Notes under the pieces: model-generated
Databases searched by the model: none
The model's input: only the letters and a program-made list of their open reading frames with translations
What the model was told of the DNA's origin: nothing
Source: UBA6136 sp964344495
GTDB taxonomy: Bacteria > Pseudomonadota > Gammaproteobacteria > Methylococcales > Methylococcaceae
Length of the DNA stretch: 49,899 bases
Direction of reading: 5' to 3'
NCBI GenBank assembly: GCA_964344495.1
Contig: CAYFNI010000002.1
Coordinates: 1 to 49,899 of the forward strand
Shown: piece by piece, positions 26,117 through 35,465 of the stretch
Layout of the letters: every line of letters starts with the position of its first letter
Numbering within the stretch: the stretch's first letter is position 1
Position numbers and translations under genes: made by a program

Positions 26117-27005
26117 CGCGTTAAACGAATTCATGCAGGTCTGTCAGGCGCGGGCCGAAGCCGCCCTGGACGCCCGTTTGCCGGCCGAAAATCGCATGCC
26201 GGAGCGCCTGCATCAAGCCATGCGCTACTCGACTCTGGGCGGTGGCAAACGGCTACGGCCGCTCCTGACCTACGCTACCGGGATGGCCCTGGGGCTGGAC
26301 CTCAATCTGCTCGACGGGCCGGCGGCGGCGGTCGAGATGATTCATGTCTACTCGCTGATCCATGATGACCTGCCGGCAATGGACGATGATGCGCTGCGAC
26401 GCGGCAAACCCACCTGTCACGTCGCTTATGACGAAGCCACCGCGATTCTGGCCGGTGACGGGCTGCAGGCGCTGGCATTTCATGTTCTGGCCCACGATGC
26501 CAGCATTCAGGTTCCGGCCGAAAACCGCATCGCCATGATCGAATGTCTCGCCACCGCCAGTGGTTCGCTGGGTATGGTCGGCGGGCAGGCCATCGACCTG
26601 CATTCAGTCGGCAAGACCATCGACCTGCCGCTGCTCGAGAACATGCATATCCGCAAGACCGGCGCACTGATTCGCGCCAGCGTGAAACTGGCTGCACTGG
26701 CCACGACCCCGATCAATACGGTGCTGGCTGATCGACTGGATCACTATGCCAAATGCATTGGTCTCTCGTTCCAGATTCAGGACGACATCCTCGATGAGGA
26801 AAGTGATACCCAGACCCTGGGCAAGACCCAGGGCAAGGACAAGGACAACAACAAGCCCAATTACCCGGCCCTGCTGGGTCTGACCGGAGCCAAGGAAAAG
26901 GCCCGCGAACTTCACGCATCCGCCCTCGACAGCCTGTCCGGCTTCGGGGCTGAAGCCGACCTGTTGCGCGAATTGTCCCGGTTTATCATCGAGAGACGCC
27001 ACTGA
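26103..27005 (+). CDS. ispA: Farnesyl diphosphate synthase
   Basis: This 300-residue trans-prenyltransferase condenses IPP with DMAPP and GPP to give FPP. The first Asp-rich motif is DDLPAMDDD and the second DDILDEESD. The GGGKRLRPLL region binds IPP. FPP is the precursor of squalene, quinones and undecaprenyl phosphate, so this gene would feed the sterol route suggested at 44-48 kb. Confidence 0.96.
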   Translation: MTSPNALNEFMQVCQARAEAALDARLPAENRMPERLHQAMRYSTLGGGKRLRPLLTYATGMALGLDLNLLDGPAAAVEMIHVYSLIHDDLPAMDDDALRRGKPTCHVAYDEATAILAGDGLQALAFHVLAHDASIQVPAENRIAMIECLATASGSLGMVGGQAIDLHSVGKTIDLPLLENMHIRKTGALIRASVKLAALATTPINTVLADRLDHYAKCIGLSFQIQDDILDEESDTQTLGKTQGKDKDNNKPNYPALLGLTGAKEKARELHASALDSLSGFGAEADLLRELSRFIIERRH

Positions 27006-27126
27006 TCATGACCGTCTCCTCCTTCCATCACGGCTTCATTGCAATCGGCGGCAGCCTGTTGCGCAGTTGCCCGACAGCCATCTTTTCAGTGCGGCCAGCC
27101 GCTCATCCCTCAGGACAGAATGCCTC

Positions 27127-29010
27127 ATGACTCAATCGACGACCCCCCTGCTCAACTCGATCAGCGATCCGGCAGACCTGCGCGCATTGCCTGAAGACAA
27201 GCTGCCTCAGCTGGCCGACGAGTTGCGCGAATACCTGCTGCATTCCGTCAGCCAGTCGGGTGGCCATCTGGCGGCCGGGCTTGGCACCGTTGAACTGACC
27301 ATTGCCCTGCACTATGTGTTCAACACGCCAGAGGACAAACTGGTCTGGGACGTGGGCCATCAAGCCTACCCGCACAAGATTCTGACCGGTCGGCGCGACC
27401 GGATGCCAACCATCCGCAAAAAGGACGGTCTGTCAGCTTTCCCCAGCCGTGAAGAAAGCCCCTATGACACCTTTGGCGTCGGCCATTCAAGCACCTCCAT
27501 CAGTGCGGCGCTGGGCATGGCGATCGCCGCCGGGCTGGACCAGCGTGACTCGCACGCTGTGGCCATCATCGGCGATGGCGGCCTCACCGGCGGCATGGCC
27601 TTCGAAGCCCTGAATCACGCCGGCGCCCTGGATGCCAACCTGCTGGTGATCCTGAACGACAACGAAATGTCGATCTCCCCCAATGTCGGCGCCATGAACA
27701 ACTACCTGGCCAAGCTGCTGTCGGGCCGGTTCTATTCGACCATTCGCGCCGGCAGCAAGCAATTGCTGAAAAACCGCATGCCGACCGTGTGGGAACTGGC
27801 ACGGCGAGCCGAAGAGCACGTCAAGGGCATGGTCGCGCCCGGCACCCTGTTCGAGGAACTCGGCTTCAACTATATCGGGCCAATCGACGGCCATGACCTC
27901 GACACCTTGGTCACCACCCTGCGCAATCTGCGCAATACCGATGGGCCGCGCTTCCTGCACGTCGTTACCAAGAAGGGCAAAGGCTATCTGCCGGCCGAAA
28001 AGGATCCGGTCGCCTACCACGGCGTCGGCACCTTCGACCCGAGCAAGGACCACCTGCCCAAGGCCAAACCCAGCACACCCACCTACACCGAAGTGTTCGG
28101 CAAGTGGCTGTGCGACATGGCCGAGAAGGATCCGCGCCTGCTGGGCGTGACGCCGGCCATGCGCGAGGGCTCGGGTCTGGTTGAATTCGAACAGCGCTTC
28201 CCGAGTCGTTATTTCGACGTCGGCATTGCCGAGCAGCACGCCGTCACGCTGGCCGCCGGTCAGGCCTGCGAGGGCTACAAGCCGGTCGTGGCGATCTACT
28301 CCACCTTCCTGCAGCGCGCCTATGACCAGCTGATCCACGACGTGGTCCTGCAGGGCTTGCCGGTCCTGTTCGCCATCGACCGCGCCGGACTGGTCGGCCC
28401 CGATGGTCCGACGCATGCCGGGAGTTTCGATTTCACCTACCTGCGTTGCCTGCCGAACATCGTCATCATGGCCCCGGCCGACGAGAACGAATGCCGGCAG
28501 ATGCTCTCCACGGGTTTCATGGTCGATGGCCCCGCAGCGGTGCGCTACCCGCGCGGAAAAGGGCCGGGGGTCCCAGTCGAGGATACCTTGACCCCCCTGC
28601 CGATCGGCAAGGCTGATGTCGTCCGGGAAGGCAAAGGCATCGCCTTGCTGGCGTTCGGCTCGATGGTCCAGCCGGCTCTGGCCGCGGGCGAGACACTGGA
28701 TGCCACGGTCGTCAACATGCGCTTCGTCAAACCGCTGGATGAAGCGCTAATCCTGAAACTGGCGGCTTCCCACGACCTGTTGGTGACGGTCGAGGAAAAC
28801 TGCATCGCGGGCGGTGCCGGCAACGGGGTCAACGAAGTCCTCAATGCTCAGGGCTGCCGGACACCGCTGCTGACCATCGGCTTGCCCGATACCTTTATTG
28901 AACAGGGCACCCGGGAAGAGGTTCTGAGCATGGCCGGACTCGATGTCGAAGGCATTCTGGCTGCCATCCAGCAGTTCCAGTCACGCCGCTCGGGGGAGTC
29001 CGCGGCCTGA
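27127..29010 (+). CDS. dxs: 1-deoxy-D-xylulose-5-phosphate synthase
   Basis: This 627-residue thiamine-diphosphate enzyme condenses pyruvate and glyceraldehyde 3-phosphate, the first step of the MEP isoprenoid pathway. Motifs: VGHQAYPHKILTGR, the ThDP-binding AIIGDGGLTGGMAFEALNHA, and YFDVGIAEQHAVTLAAG with the catalytic Glu. AGGAC precedes ATG 27127. A frame from 27067 is rejected. It stands 122 bases after ispA and overlaps apt by one base. Confidence 0.97.
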   Translation: MTQSTTPLLNSISDPADLRALPEDKLPQLADELREYLLHSVSQSGGHLAAGLGTVELTIALHYVFNTPEDKLVWDVGHQAYPHKILTGRRDRMPTIRKKDGLSAFPSREESPYDTFGVGHSSTSISAALGMAIAAGLDQRDSHAVAIIGDGGLTGGMAFEALNHAGALDANLLVILNDNEMSISPNVGAMNNYLAKLLSGRFYSTIRAGSKQLLKNRMPTVWELARRAEEHVKGMVAPGTLFEELGFNYIGPIDGHDLDTLVTTLRNLRNTDGPRFLHVVTKKGKGYLPAEKDPVAYHGVGTFDPSKDHLPKAKPSTPTYTEVFGKWLCDMAEKDPRLLGVTPAMREGSGLVEFEQRFPSRYFDVGIAEQHAVTLAAGQACEGYKPVVAIYSTFLQRAYDQLIHDVVLQGLPVLFAIDRAGLVGPDGPTHAGSFDFTYLRCLPNIVIMAPADENECRQMLSTGFMVDGPAAVRYPRGKGPGVPVEDTLTPLPIGKADVVREGKGIALLAFGSMVQPALAAGETLDATVVNMRFVKPLDEALILKLAASHDLLVTVEENCIAGGAGNGVNEVLNAQGCRTPLLTIGLPDTFIEQGTREEVLSMAGLDVEGILAAIQQFQSRRSGESAA

Positions 29011-29525
29011 TGCAGCGACTGAAAGCCAGACTGCGTGACATCCCGGACTTTCCCAAACCCGGCATCCTGTTCAAGGACATCACCCCCATCGTCCAGGATG
29101 CGGAATGCCTGCGCATTGCCGTTCAGGCCCTGAGTCAACCGTATCTTGGGCAGGGCATTACCGCTGTGGCCGGCATGGAGGCACGTGGCTTCATTTTCGG
29201 TTCGCTGGTCGCGTGGGAACTGGGCGTCGGGTTTGTACCACTGCGCAAGCCCGGCAAGCTGCCCTATGACGTCCAGTCCATCAGCTACGACCTCGAGTAT
29301 GGCTCGGCCACACTGGAGGTGCATACCGATGCCGTCAGCGCCGGGGATCGTGTGCTGATCGTCGATGACTTGCTGGCCACCGGCGGTACCGCCCGGGCCA
29401 GTTGCACCCTGATTGAAACACTGGGTGCCGAAGTGGCGGCCTGTGCCTTCATGGTCGAACTGGACGGCCTTGGCGGTCGCGAAAAACTGGACCGCTGGCC
29501 AATCCATTCACTGCTTCGCTACTGA
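29010..29525 (+). CDS. apt: Adenine phosphoribosyltransferase
   Basis: This 171-residue enzyme converts adenine and PRPP to AMP. Signatures are IPDFPKPGILFKDITPI, AGMEARGFIFG and the PRPP motif VLIVDDLLATGGTA. The start overlaps the dxs stop (TGATG), so the two are coupled even though they belong to different pathways. Confidence 0.96.
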   Translation: MQRLKARLRDIPDFPKPGILFKDITPIVQDAECLRIAVQALSQPYLGQGITAVAGMEARGFIFGSLVAWELGVGFVPLRKPGKLPYDVQSISYDLEYGSATLEVHTDAVSAGDRVLIVDDLLATGGTARASCTLIETLGAEVAACAFMVELDGLGGREKLDRWPIHSLLRY

Positions 29526-29544
29526 TTCCGAACGTGGTTGATCC

Positions 29545-30366
29545 GTGCCCCTTCACCGCCGGCGACCCGAGGACACTGCCCTGATCCGCCTGCTTCAGCT
29601 GACCGACTTCCACCTGCGGCTTCAACCCGGCGATACCCTGCTGGGCGTCGATACCGAACACAGTTTCAAGGGCACGCTGCGGACAGCTCTGGCCGAGGGC
29701 ATCACCCCGGATCTGGCCCTGCTCACCGGCGATCTGGCGCAGGACGCTACCGCGGAGACCTACCAACGCCTGGCAAGAGCTCTGGCCGACCTGCCCTGTC
29801 CGGCGTACTGTCTACCCGGCAACCATGACGACCCCGCGCTGATGGCTGCCCACCTGGCCAGCAAACGGCTTCACTGTCAGCCCCTGATCCAGCTGGACCA
29901 CTGGCAAATCATCTGCCTCAACAGCACGATCCCCCATTCTCCCTTGGGAAGGCTGTCCGACTCGGAACTGGAATTGCTTCGGCATGGGCTTGAAGCGGAT
30001 TCTCAACGCCACACCCTGATCGCCCTGCACCATCACCCGGTGGCCAGCGGCAGCGCCTGGATGGACCGCATGCAGATCAGCAACGCCGACAGCCTGTTTG
30101 CCGTGCTGCGGCACTACCCCACGGTGCGTGGCGTCGTTTTTGGTCATATTCATCAGGCACTCGATCAGACGCTTGAGGGCATCCGGCTGCTGGGCAGTCC
30201 GTCAACCTGCTTCCAGTTCAAACCGGGGCAGGCCGATTTCGCGCTCGACGCCTTGCCGCCGGGCTATCGCTGGATCGAACTGCATGATGACGGCCGAATT
30301 GAAACTCGCGTCCATCGGATGGACGCCCTGCCGGTCGGTCTGAAGCTGGGATCGGGCGGCTATTGA
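29545..30366 (+). CDS. cpdA: 3',5'-cyclic-AMP phosphodiesterase
   Basis: This protein of about 273 residues is a calcineurin-like phosphoesterase of the CpdA type. It starts with GTG at 29545. Metal-binding motifs in order: LLQLTDFHL, LLTGDLAQD, LPGNHDD, ALHHHPVASGS and FGHIHQ. CpdA lowers cAMP and so affects Crp/Vfr regulation. The neighbouring genes give no further clue. Confidence 0.9.
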   Translation: MPLHRRRPEDTALIRLLQLTDFHLRLQPGDTLLGVDTEHSFKGTLRTALAEGITPDLALLTGDLAQDATAETYQRLARALADLPCPAYCLPGNHDDPALMAAHLASKRLHCQPLIQLDHWQIICLNSTIPHSPLGRLSDSELELLRHGLEADSQRHTLIALHHHPVASGSAWMDRMQISNADSLFAVLRHYPTVRGVVFGHIHQALDQTLEGIRLLGSPSTCFQFKPGQADFALDALPPGYRWIELHDDGRIETRVHRMDALPVGLKLGSGGY

Positions 30367-30388
30367 ACGGGACGCGAACGCGAGCGGT

Positions 30389-30901
30389 TCAGCGGCCGAT
30401 CAACGCGGCCGTTTCCGTCTGGAGTCGGGCCAGACCGAGATAATCACCCAATTCGGTGAGAGCACGCTGGTAGACATCCCGTTTGAAGTAGACGACGTCC
30501 TGGACCGGATGCCAGTAGTCGACCCAGCACCAGGAGTCAAACTCCGGCTTGCCGGAGCAGTCGAGGCGGATGTGGGATTCCGGTGACACCAGCCGCAGCA
30601 TGAACCACAGCTGTTTCTGGCCGATGCAGATCGGGTAGGAACGCCGGCGAATGTAGCGCTCCGGCAAGTCGTAGTGCAGCCACTGGCTGGTTCGTGCAAT
30701 CAGTTGCACGTCCCGACTGCGCAGACCCACCTCTTCATAGAGTTCACGGTACATTGCGTCTTCGGGATTTTCGTTCCGCTTGATGCCACCCTGCGGAAAC
30801 TGCCAGGAGTGCATTCCAACCCGACGGGCCCAGAACACGCGCCCCTCATCATTGCAGAGCACTATGCCGACATTCTGGCGGTATCCGTCGCGATCTATCA
30901 T
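30389..30901 (-). CDS. rppH: RNA pyrophosphohydrolase
   Basis: This 170-residue Nudix hydrolase removes pyrophosphate from the 5' end of mRNAs and starts decay. The start MIDRDGYRQNVGIVLCN is the family's standard N-terminus. The Nudix box begins at GGIKRNENPEDAMYRELYEE. In-frame codons reach upstream to 31252, but they run through the divergent gene and are rejected. An AT-rich divergent promoter region separates it from the HAD gene. Confidence 0.95.
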   Translation of the reverse strand: MIDRDGYRQNVGIVLCNDEGRVFWARRVGMHSWQFPQGGIKRNENPEDAMYRELYEEVGLRSRDVQLIARTSQWLHYDLPERYIRRRSYPICIGQKQLWFMLRLVSPESHIRLDCSGKPEFDSWCWVDYWHPVQDVVYFKRDVYQRALTELGDYLGLARLQTETAALIGR

Positions 30902-31036
30902 GTCAGTGGCTTGCCCGGTATTGGGGATTCCTGAGTATATAATTTGAGGTTTAAGGAGGGCCGACAGGTGGATGACGCACGCTCCGCGCATTTCCCTGCG
31001 CCTTCCTGCAACCATATCCGAATGTAAAGGAAACTC

Positions 31037-31756
31037 GTGACTCTGGCAATCTTTGACCTCGACAACACGCTCCTCGCGGGCGACAGCGATTATCTCTGGG
31101 GCCAGTTTCTGGTCGACCAGGGAATTGTCGACCGGGACCAGTATGAGGCCGCGAACGCGCACTTCTACGAGCAGTACAAGGCCGGGCAACTGGACATTGC
31201 CGAATTCCTGACCTTCGCATTGAAACCGCTGTCCGAGCATGACCCCCAGCAACTGTATCGCTGGCGCTCAACGTTCGTGCAGACCCGCATCGAACCCATC
31301 CTGTTGCCGGCCGCCCGCAGTCTCATAGACCTGCATCGCCGTGCCGGTGACACGCTAATGATCATCACCGCCACCAACCGCTTCGTGACCGAGCCCATCG
31401 CCGAGCTGTATGGCATCGAGCATCTGATCGCCACCACACCCGAGTCCATTGACGGCCGCTATACCGGCCGCTTTGAGGGTACCCCCTGCTTCCAGGCCGG
31501 CAAAGTCACCCGTCTGGATCAGTGGCTTGAAGAGCAGGACCGTGATTTGCAGGGCAGCTGGTTTTACAGCGACTCCCACAACGACCTGCCCCTTCTGGAA
31601 CGGGTTACGCACCCGGTGGCGGTCGACCCTGACGACACGCTGGCCCGCGCGGCTGAGGCGCGGGGCTGGCCGATCATCAGCCTGCGCGATGGCGACTGTC
31701 CGGCGCACCATGCGCAACGGGTGGCCGAACGCGATCAGCCTTTTCGGATCAAGTAG
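31037..31756 (+). CDS. HAD-IB family phosphatase
   Basis: This 239-residue HAD hydrolase of subfamily IB is related to SerB and to the phosphatase next to rppH in pseudomonads. The nucleophile motif is FDLDNTLL with Asp7/Asp9, motif II IITATNR, motif III Lys in QAGKVTRL, and motif IV YSDSHNDLPLL. It starts with GTG at 31037 after AAAGGA. The substrate is unknown. Its last 22 bases overlap the convergent TusA-like gene. Confidence 0.9.
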   Translation: MTLAIFDLDNTLLAGDSDYLWGQFLVDQGIVDRDQYEAANAHFYEQYKAGQLDIAEFLTFALKPLSEHDPQQLYRWRSTFVQTRIEPILLPAARSLIDLHRRAGDTLMIITATNRFVTEPIAELYGIEHLIATTPESIDGRYTGRFEGTPCFQAGKVTRLDQWLEEQDRDLQGSWFYSDSHNDLPLLERVTHPVAVDPDDTLARAAEARGWPIISLRDGDCPAHHAQRVAERDQPFRIK

Positions 31757-31962
31757 ATAAACACGCCGGCTGCCTCACGACGCTCCAGCAGAGCATGTCC
31801 TGCCTGCTCCAGGTAGACGCCAAAATCGAGTACCGAAGCGGGATCCGTCGCCGTCACGCTGACGGTCTGCCCGCTTTCCAGCGACTTCAAGGCCTGCTTG
31901 AGCTTCAACAGCGGCAAAGGGCACATCAGCCCGCAGGTATCGAGTTCATGATGAATGGTCAT
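31735..31962 (-). CDS. TusA-like sulfurtransferase
   Basis: This 75-residue protein of the TusA/SirA family has the sulfur-accepting motif DTCGLMCPLPLLKLK (C-P-x-P). Such proteins relay persulfide sulfur to tRNA thiolation, molybdenum cofactor or sulfur oxidation. The start at 31962 is taken. It follows parC by 13 bases on the same strand. Confidence 0.9.
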   Translation of the reverse strand: MTIHHELDTCGLMCPLPLLKLKQALKSLESGQTVSVTATDPASVLDFGVYLEQAGHALLERREAAGVFIYLIRKG

Positions 31963-31975
31963 GACGCGGCGCGCC

Positions 31976-34210
31976 TCAGGGCAGGGTTTCCAGCCGATCG
32001 ACCCGCTGGAGGCCGCGCGGCAGGTGATTCCCGCGTCGGGCACGGTTCCCGACATAATGCTCAAGGTCGCTGGCGTTCAAGGTCAGGGAACGCTTGCCAC
32101 AATGCAACTTCAAGCCCGCAGCCGGCGGCAGGCCAATCATGAGCAGCAGCCGATCCGTCCCCTGGGCCAGTTCCTCACCGGCGATCTGGATCAGCTTGTT
32201 GCCCTTGCCTTTATTGAGAACCGGTATTTCGGCCGCCGGAAATACCAGCAACCGACCCTGCAGGGTCACCACCGCCACCCGATCCTGATCGGGCTGCCCC
32301 ACGCGCACCGGTGCCAGCACGGCTGCGTCGGCAGGGACAGTCAACAGTGTCTTGCCCGTGCGGTTTTTGGAGTGGAACTCCGCCAGTTGGGTCAGGAAGC
32401 CGTATCCCCCGCTCGTCGCCAGCAGGTACCACTCCTCGTCCGATCCGGCCAGCACGGCTGTGAACTGGGCGCCGGCAGGAGGATTCAGGCGCCCGGTCAG
32501 CGGCTCGCCCTGCGTCCGGGCCGAAGGCAATTCATGCGCCGGCACAGCGTAGCTGCGACCGGTGGAGTCCAGCAGATAGGCCGGCTGGTTATGACGGCCG
32601 AGCGCAGCCGCCAGAAAGCTATCACCGGAGCGGAACGCCAGACTCTGGGGGTCGACATCATGCCCCTTGGCGGCCCGTATCCAGCCTTTCTCGGACAGGA
32701 TGATGGTCACCGGATCGCTGCCTATCACGGCGGTCACATCCAGCGCCTGTGCCGCCTGCCGCGCCACGATCGGCGAACGCCGGGCATCGCCGTAGCGCTC
32801 GGCATCCTGCGTCAGTTCCTGCTTGATCAACGCGCTCAGCTTGCGTGGCGAAGCCAGCAGTTCTTCCAGTTGATTCCGCTCCGCCGCCAGATCCGCCTGC
32901 TCACCGCGAATTTTCATTTCCTCGAGCTTGGCCAGATGGCGCAATTTCAACTCGAGAATGGCTTCCGCCTGAACGTCGGTGAGGCCGAACCGCGCCATCA
33001 GCACGGGTTTTGGCTCATCTTCGTGGCGGATGATGGCGATGACTTCGTCGATATTCAGAAAGGCGATCAGCAGCCCGTCGAGGATATGCAGCCGGGCGAT
33101 CACCTTGTCGAGCCGGTACTGCAGGCGGCGGCGCACCGTAGCCGTGCGGAAGCTCAGCCACTCGGTGAGGATGTCGCGCAGATTCTTGACCTGGGGTTTG
33201 CCACTGAGGCCGATCATGTTGAGATTGATGCGGTAGCTCTTCTCAAGATCGGTGGTGGCGAACAGGTGCGACATGAGCTGGTCCGCATCGCATTTGCGGC
33301 CGCGCGGCATGATGACCAGCCGGCACGGGTTCTCGTGGTCGGACTCGTCCCTGAGATCTTCCACCAGGGGCAACTTCTTGGCCTGCATCTGGGCCGCAAT
33401 GACTTGCAGCACCGTATCGCCGGACACCTGGTGCGGCAGGGCCGTAATCACGATGTTGCCATCCTCCACCTCCCAGCGGGCGCGCAAGCGCACCGAACCG
33501 TTGCCGGTGCGGTACATGCGCAAGAGTTCGTCGCGTGGCGTGATGATCTCGGCCTCGGTGGTGAAATCCGGACCACGCACGCGCTCGAACAGGTCTTCAA
33601 CCGTGGCCTCGGGATGATCGATGAGATGGATACAGGCATCGACGATCTCGCGCAGGTTGTGCGGCGGGATGTCGGTCGACATGCCCACGGCGATACCGGT
33701 CGAACCGTTCAGCAAGACGTTCGGCAGCCGGGCCGGCAGTAGCCGTGGTTCGTCCTTGGTGCCGTCATAGTTGGGAACCCAGTCGACCGTCCCCTGCTCC
33801 AGTTCCGACAACAGCGACTGGGCATACGGCATCAATCGCGACTCGGTGTAGCGCATGGCCGCAAACGATTTGGGATCGTCCGGCGAACCCCAGTTGCCCT
33901 GCCCGTCGACCAAGGGGTAACGGTAGGAGAAGGGCTGCGCCATCAAGACCATCGCCTCGTAACAGGCCTGATCGCCGTGCGGGTGGTACATGCCGAGCAC
34001 GTCACCCACGGTGCGGGCCGATTTCTTGTACTTGGCGGTCGGACCCAGACCCAGTTCCGACATCGCAAACACAATCCGGCGCTGGACCGGCTTGAGGCCA
34101 TCGGCGATATGCGGCAGGGCGCGGTCGAGAATGACGTACATGGAATAATCCAGGTAGGCTTTCTCGGTGAATTCCTGGAGCGGGAGCTGTTCGTGGAGGG
34201 TGGCGTTCAC
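31976..34210 (-). CDS. parC: DNA topoisomerase IV subunit A
   Basis: This 744-residue subunit cleaves and religates DNA to decatenate chromosomes. The catalytic Tyr121 is in AAMRYTESRL. The quinolone-determining region reads HPHGDQACYEAMV: the position equal to Escherichia coli Ser80 is Gln81, while Glu85 is kept. The C-terminal beta-pinwheel repeats are degenerate but present, as usual for ParC. parE is not in the window. Confidence 0.97.
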   Translation of the reverse strand: MNATLHEQLPLQEFTEKAYLDYSMYVILDRALPHIADGLKPVQRRIVFAMSELGLGPTAKYKKSARTVGDVLGMYHPHGDQACYEAMVLMAQPFSYRYPLVDGQGNWGSPDDPKSFAAMRYTESRLMPYAQSLLSELEQGTVDWVPNYDGTKDEPRLLPARLPNVLLNGSTGIAVGMSTDIPPHNLREIVDACIHLIDHPEATVEDLFERVRGPDFTTEAEIITPRDELLRMYRTGNGSVRLRARWEVEDGNIVITALPHQVSGDTVLQVIAAQMQAKKLPLVEDLRDESDHENPCRLVIMPRGRKCDADQLMSHLFATTDLEKSYRINLNMIGLSGKPQVKNLRDILTEWLSFRTATVRRRLQYRLDKVIARLHILDGLLIAFLNIDEVIAIIRHEDEPKPVLMARFGLTDVQAEAILELKLRHLAKLEEMKIRGEQADLAAERNQLEELLASPRKLSALIKQELTQDAERYGDARRSPIVARQAAQALDVTAVIGSDPVTIILSEKGWIRAAKGHDVDPQSLAFRSGDSFLAAALGRHNQPAYLLDSTGRSYAVPAHELPSARTQGEPLTGRLNPPAGAQFTAVLAGSDEEWYLLATSGGYGFLTQLAEFHSKNRTGKTLLTVPADAAVLAPVRVGQPDQDRVAVVTLQGRLLVFPAAEIPVLNKGKGNKLIQIAGEELAQGTDRLLLMIGLPPAAGLKLHCGKRSLTLNASDLEHYVGNRARRGNHLPRGLQRVDRLETLP

Positions 34211-34327
34211 GGCGTACGGACGACAGGGGTTTCAGGAAAATCGTGGGCGGCAAGGCGGCCATTCTAACGGGTTCCAGCCGTCCCGTCCCCGACTCGGGCC
34301 TGTCTGACCGCACGCGGGCGGACAGGC

Positions 34328-35377
34328 TCAGAACATCAGCTGCATCCCCAGCGCCACATTGACGTTATTGATGGCGGGGGCATCCGTGTTGACGCTGCGA
34401 TTCGAGTATTGCACCCCTCCATAGAGGCGGGTGCGCGGGCTGAACGTGTGGCTCAGCATGAGCTCGCCCTGATACACCGACTCGGCGGTACCATAACGGG
34501 GATCATCCATCTGGCGGCTCAACCAGTCATTGAGCTCGTAATGCAAGCCCAGGGTCAGCTGGTAACGTTCGGCAAAGGCATATTCGAGCTCGGTTGAAAC
34601 AAAATGGTTGTCGTACGAGACATCGTCCGCCAGCTGCGGCTGGTAGCGGCCATCGGCGATGCCGCGCTCGAAATGGTAGCCCACCAACCACTTCAGTGCC
34701 GACGTCAGCCGCCAGTCCAGATGCGGCCCCACGGTCCAAAAGTTGAGGTCGCGTTCAGCGAATTGCGGATCGTAGCGACGCAGCCCGAAGCGTCCCAGCA
34801 GTTGCACTTCGATGTCCGGTGTCACGCGCTGGTCGAGCCGCAGGGCCATCACCTGGCTAGTCAGCACTTCAGCAGCGATGGGACCCGCGTCGGGCGCGGG
34901 ATTGCCCTGCTCCGGAATCGGTTGACGCACCACATTTTCGCCGAGGTAGAGATCGGGGCTGAAGTAATAACTCAGGTTCAGCGCCGTCGCATCGGTGAAC
35001 GACTGCTTGGCCTGCACGCGCAAGGTGCCATGCGTGAAGCGGGTCCGGGTCATGAAAATATAGCCATCACCGATCGCTTCCAACCGGGTCGTGCCGTAAT
35101 CCGACGTCACGGTTTTCGCCAGCTTGAGGCCGGTCTCGTAGACTCCGTCGGCGCCCTGCCCCGTCAACCGATCGTCCAGCGCCGGCTGCGTCGGGTCCGC
35201 ATTCAGGGACAGACGCCGGCTGGCCGAAAAGATCGCCACGTCGTCGGTGTAATAGAGTGTCCCCCAGGCTTTGCCTTGCCATCCCTCCGGCGGGGCCTCG
35301 TTCGCTTCGGCCCGGGCAGGAGCTCCCGGCCACAGGCTCAGCATCACCAGGAGGCTGGCCGCGGCGTGCCGGGCCAT
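34328..35377 (-). CDS. Outer-membrane beta-barrel protein (hypothetical)
   Basis: This protein of about 349 residues has a signal peptide ending GAPARA and a mature part of alternating beta strands. It ends in a C-terminal Phe (LGMQLMF), the signal for outer-membrane insertion. I do not recognise a specific family. The many Tyr/Trp-rich strands fit a 12-16 stranded barrel of the DUF3570-like type. In-frame ATGs at 35419 and 35440 would lengthen the N-terminus. 35377 gives the cleanest signal peptide and leaves room for a promoter against the divergent glpK. Confidence 0.75.
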   Translation of the reverse strand: MARHAAASLLVMLSLWPGAPARAEANEAPPEGWQGKAWGTLYYTDDVAIFSASRRLSLNADPTQPALDDRLTGQGADGVYETGLKLAKTVTSDYGTTRLEAIGDGYIFMTRTRFTHGTLRVQAKQSFTDATALNLSYYFSPDLYLGENVVRQPIPEQGNPAPDAGPIAAEVLTSQVMALRLDQRVTPDIEVQLLGRFGLRRYDPQFAERDLNFWTVGPHLDWRLTSALKWLVGYHFERGIADGRYQPQLADDVSYDNHFVSTELEYAFAERYQLTLGLHYELNDWLSRQMDDPRYGTAESVYQGELMLSHTFSPRTRLYGGVQYSNRSVNTDAPAINNVNVALGMQLMF

Positions 35378-35465
35378 CACACGACAGCCGGGAATGAGAA
35401 GGCATTCATTCTGAGTCATACGTCCGGTATTCTGCCGCATTCCTGACACCGATGACGCTGCGCCC

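Noticed and set aside
30902..31252. N-terminal extension of rppH
   Set aside because: It crosses the divergent HAD gene, and RppH proteins begin at MIDRDGYR.
31955..33742. A 595-codon open frame on the plus strand
   Set aside because: It lies antisense to parC, is rich in His, Arg, Gln and Gly with no recognisable domain, and reflects third-position GC bias in parC.
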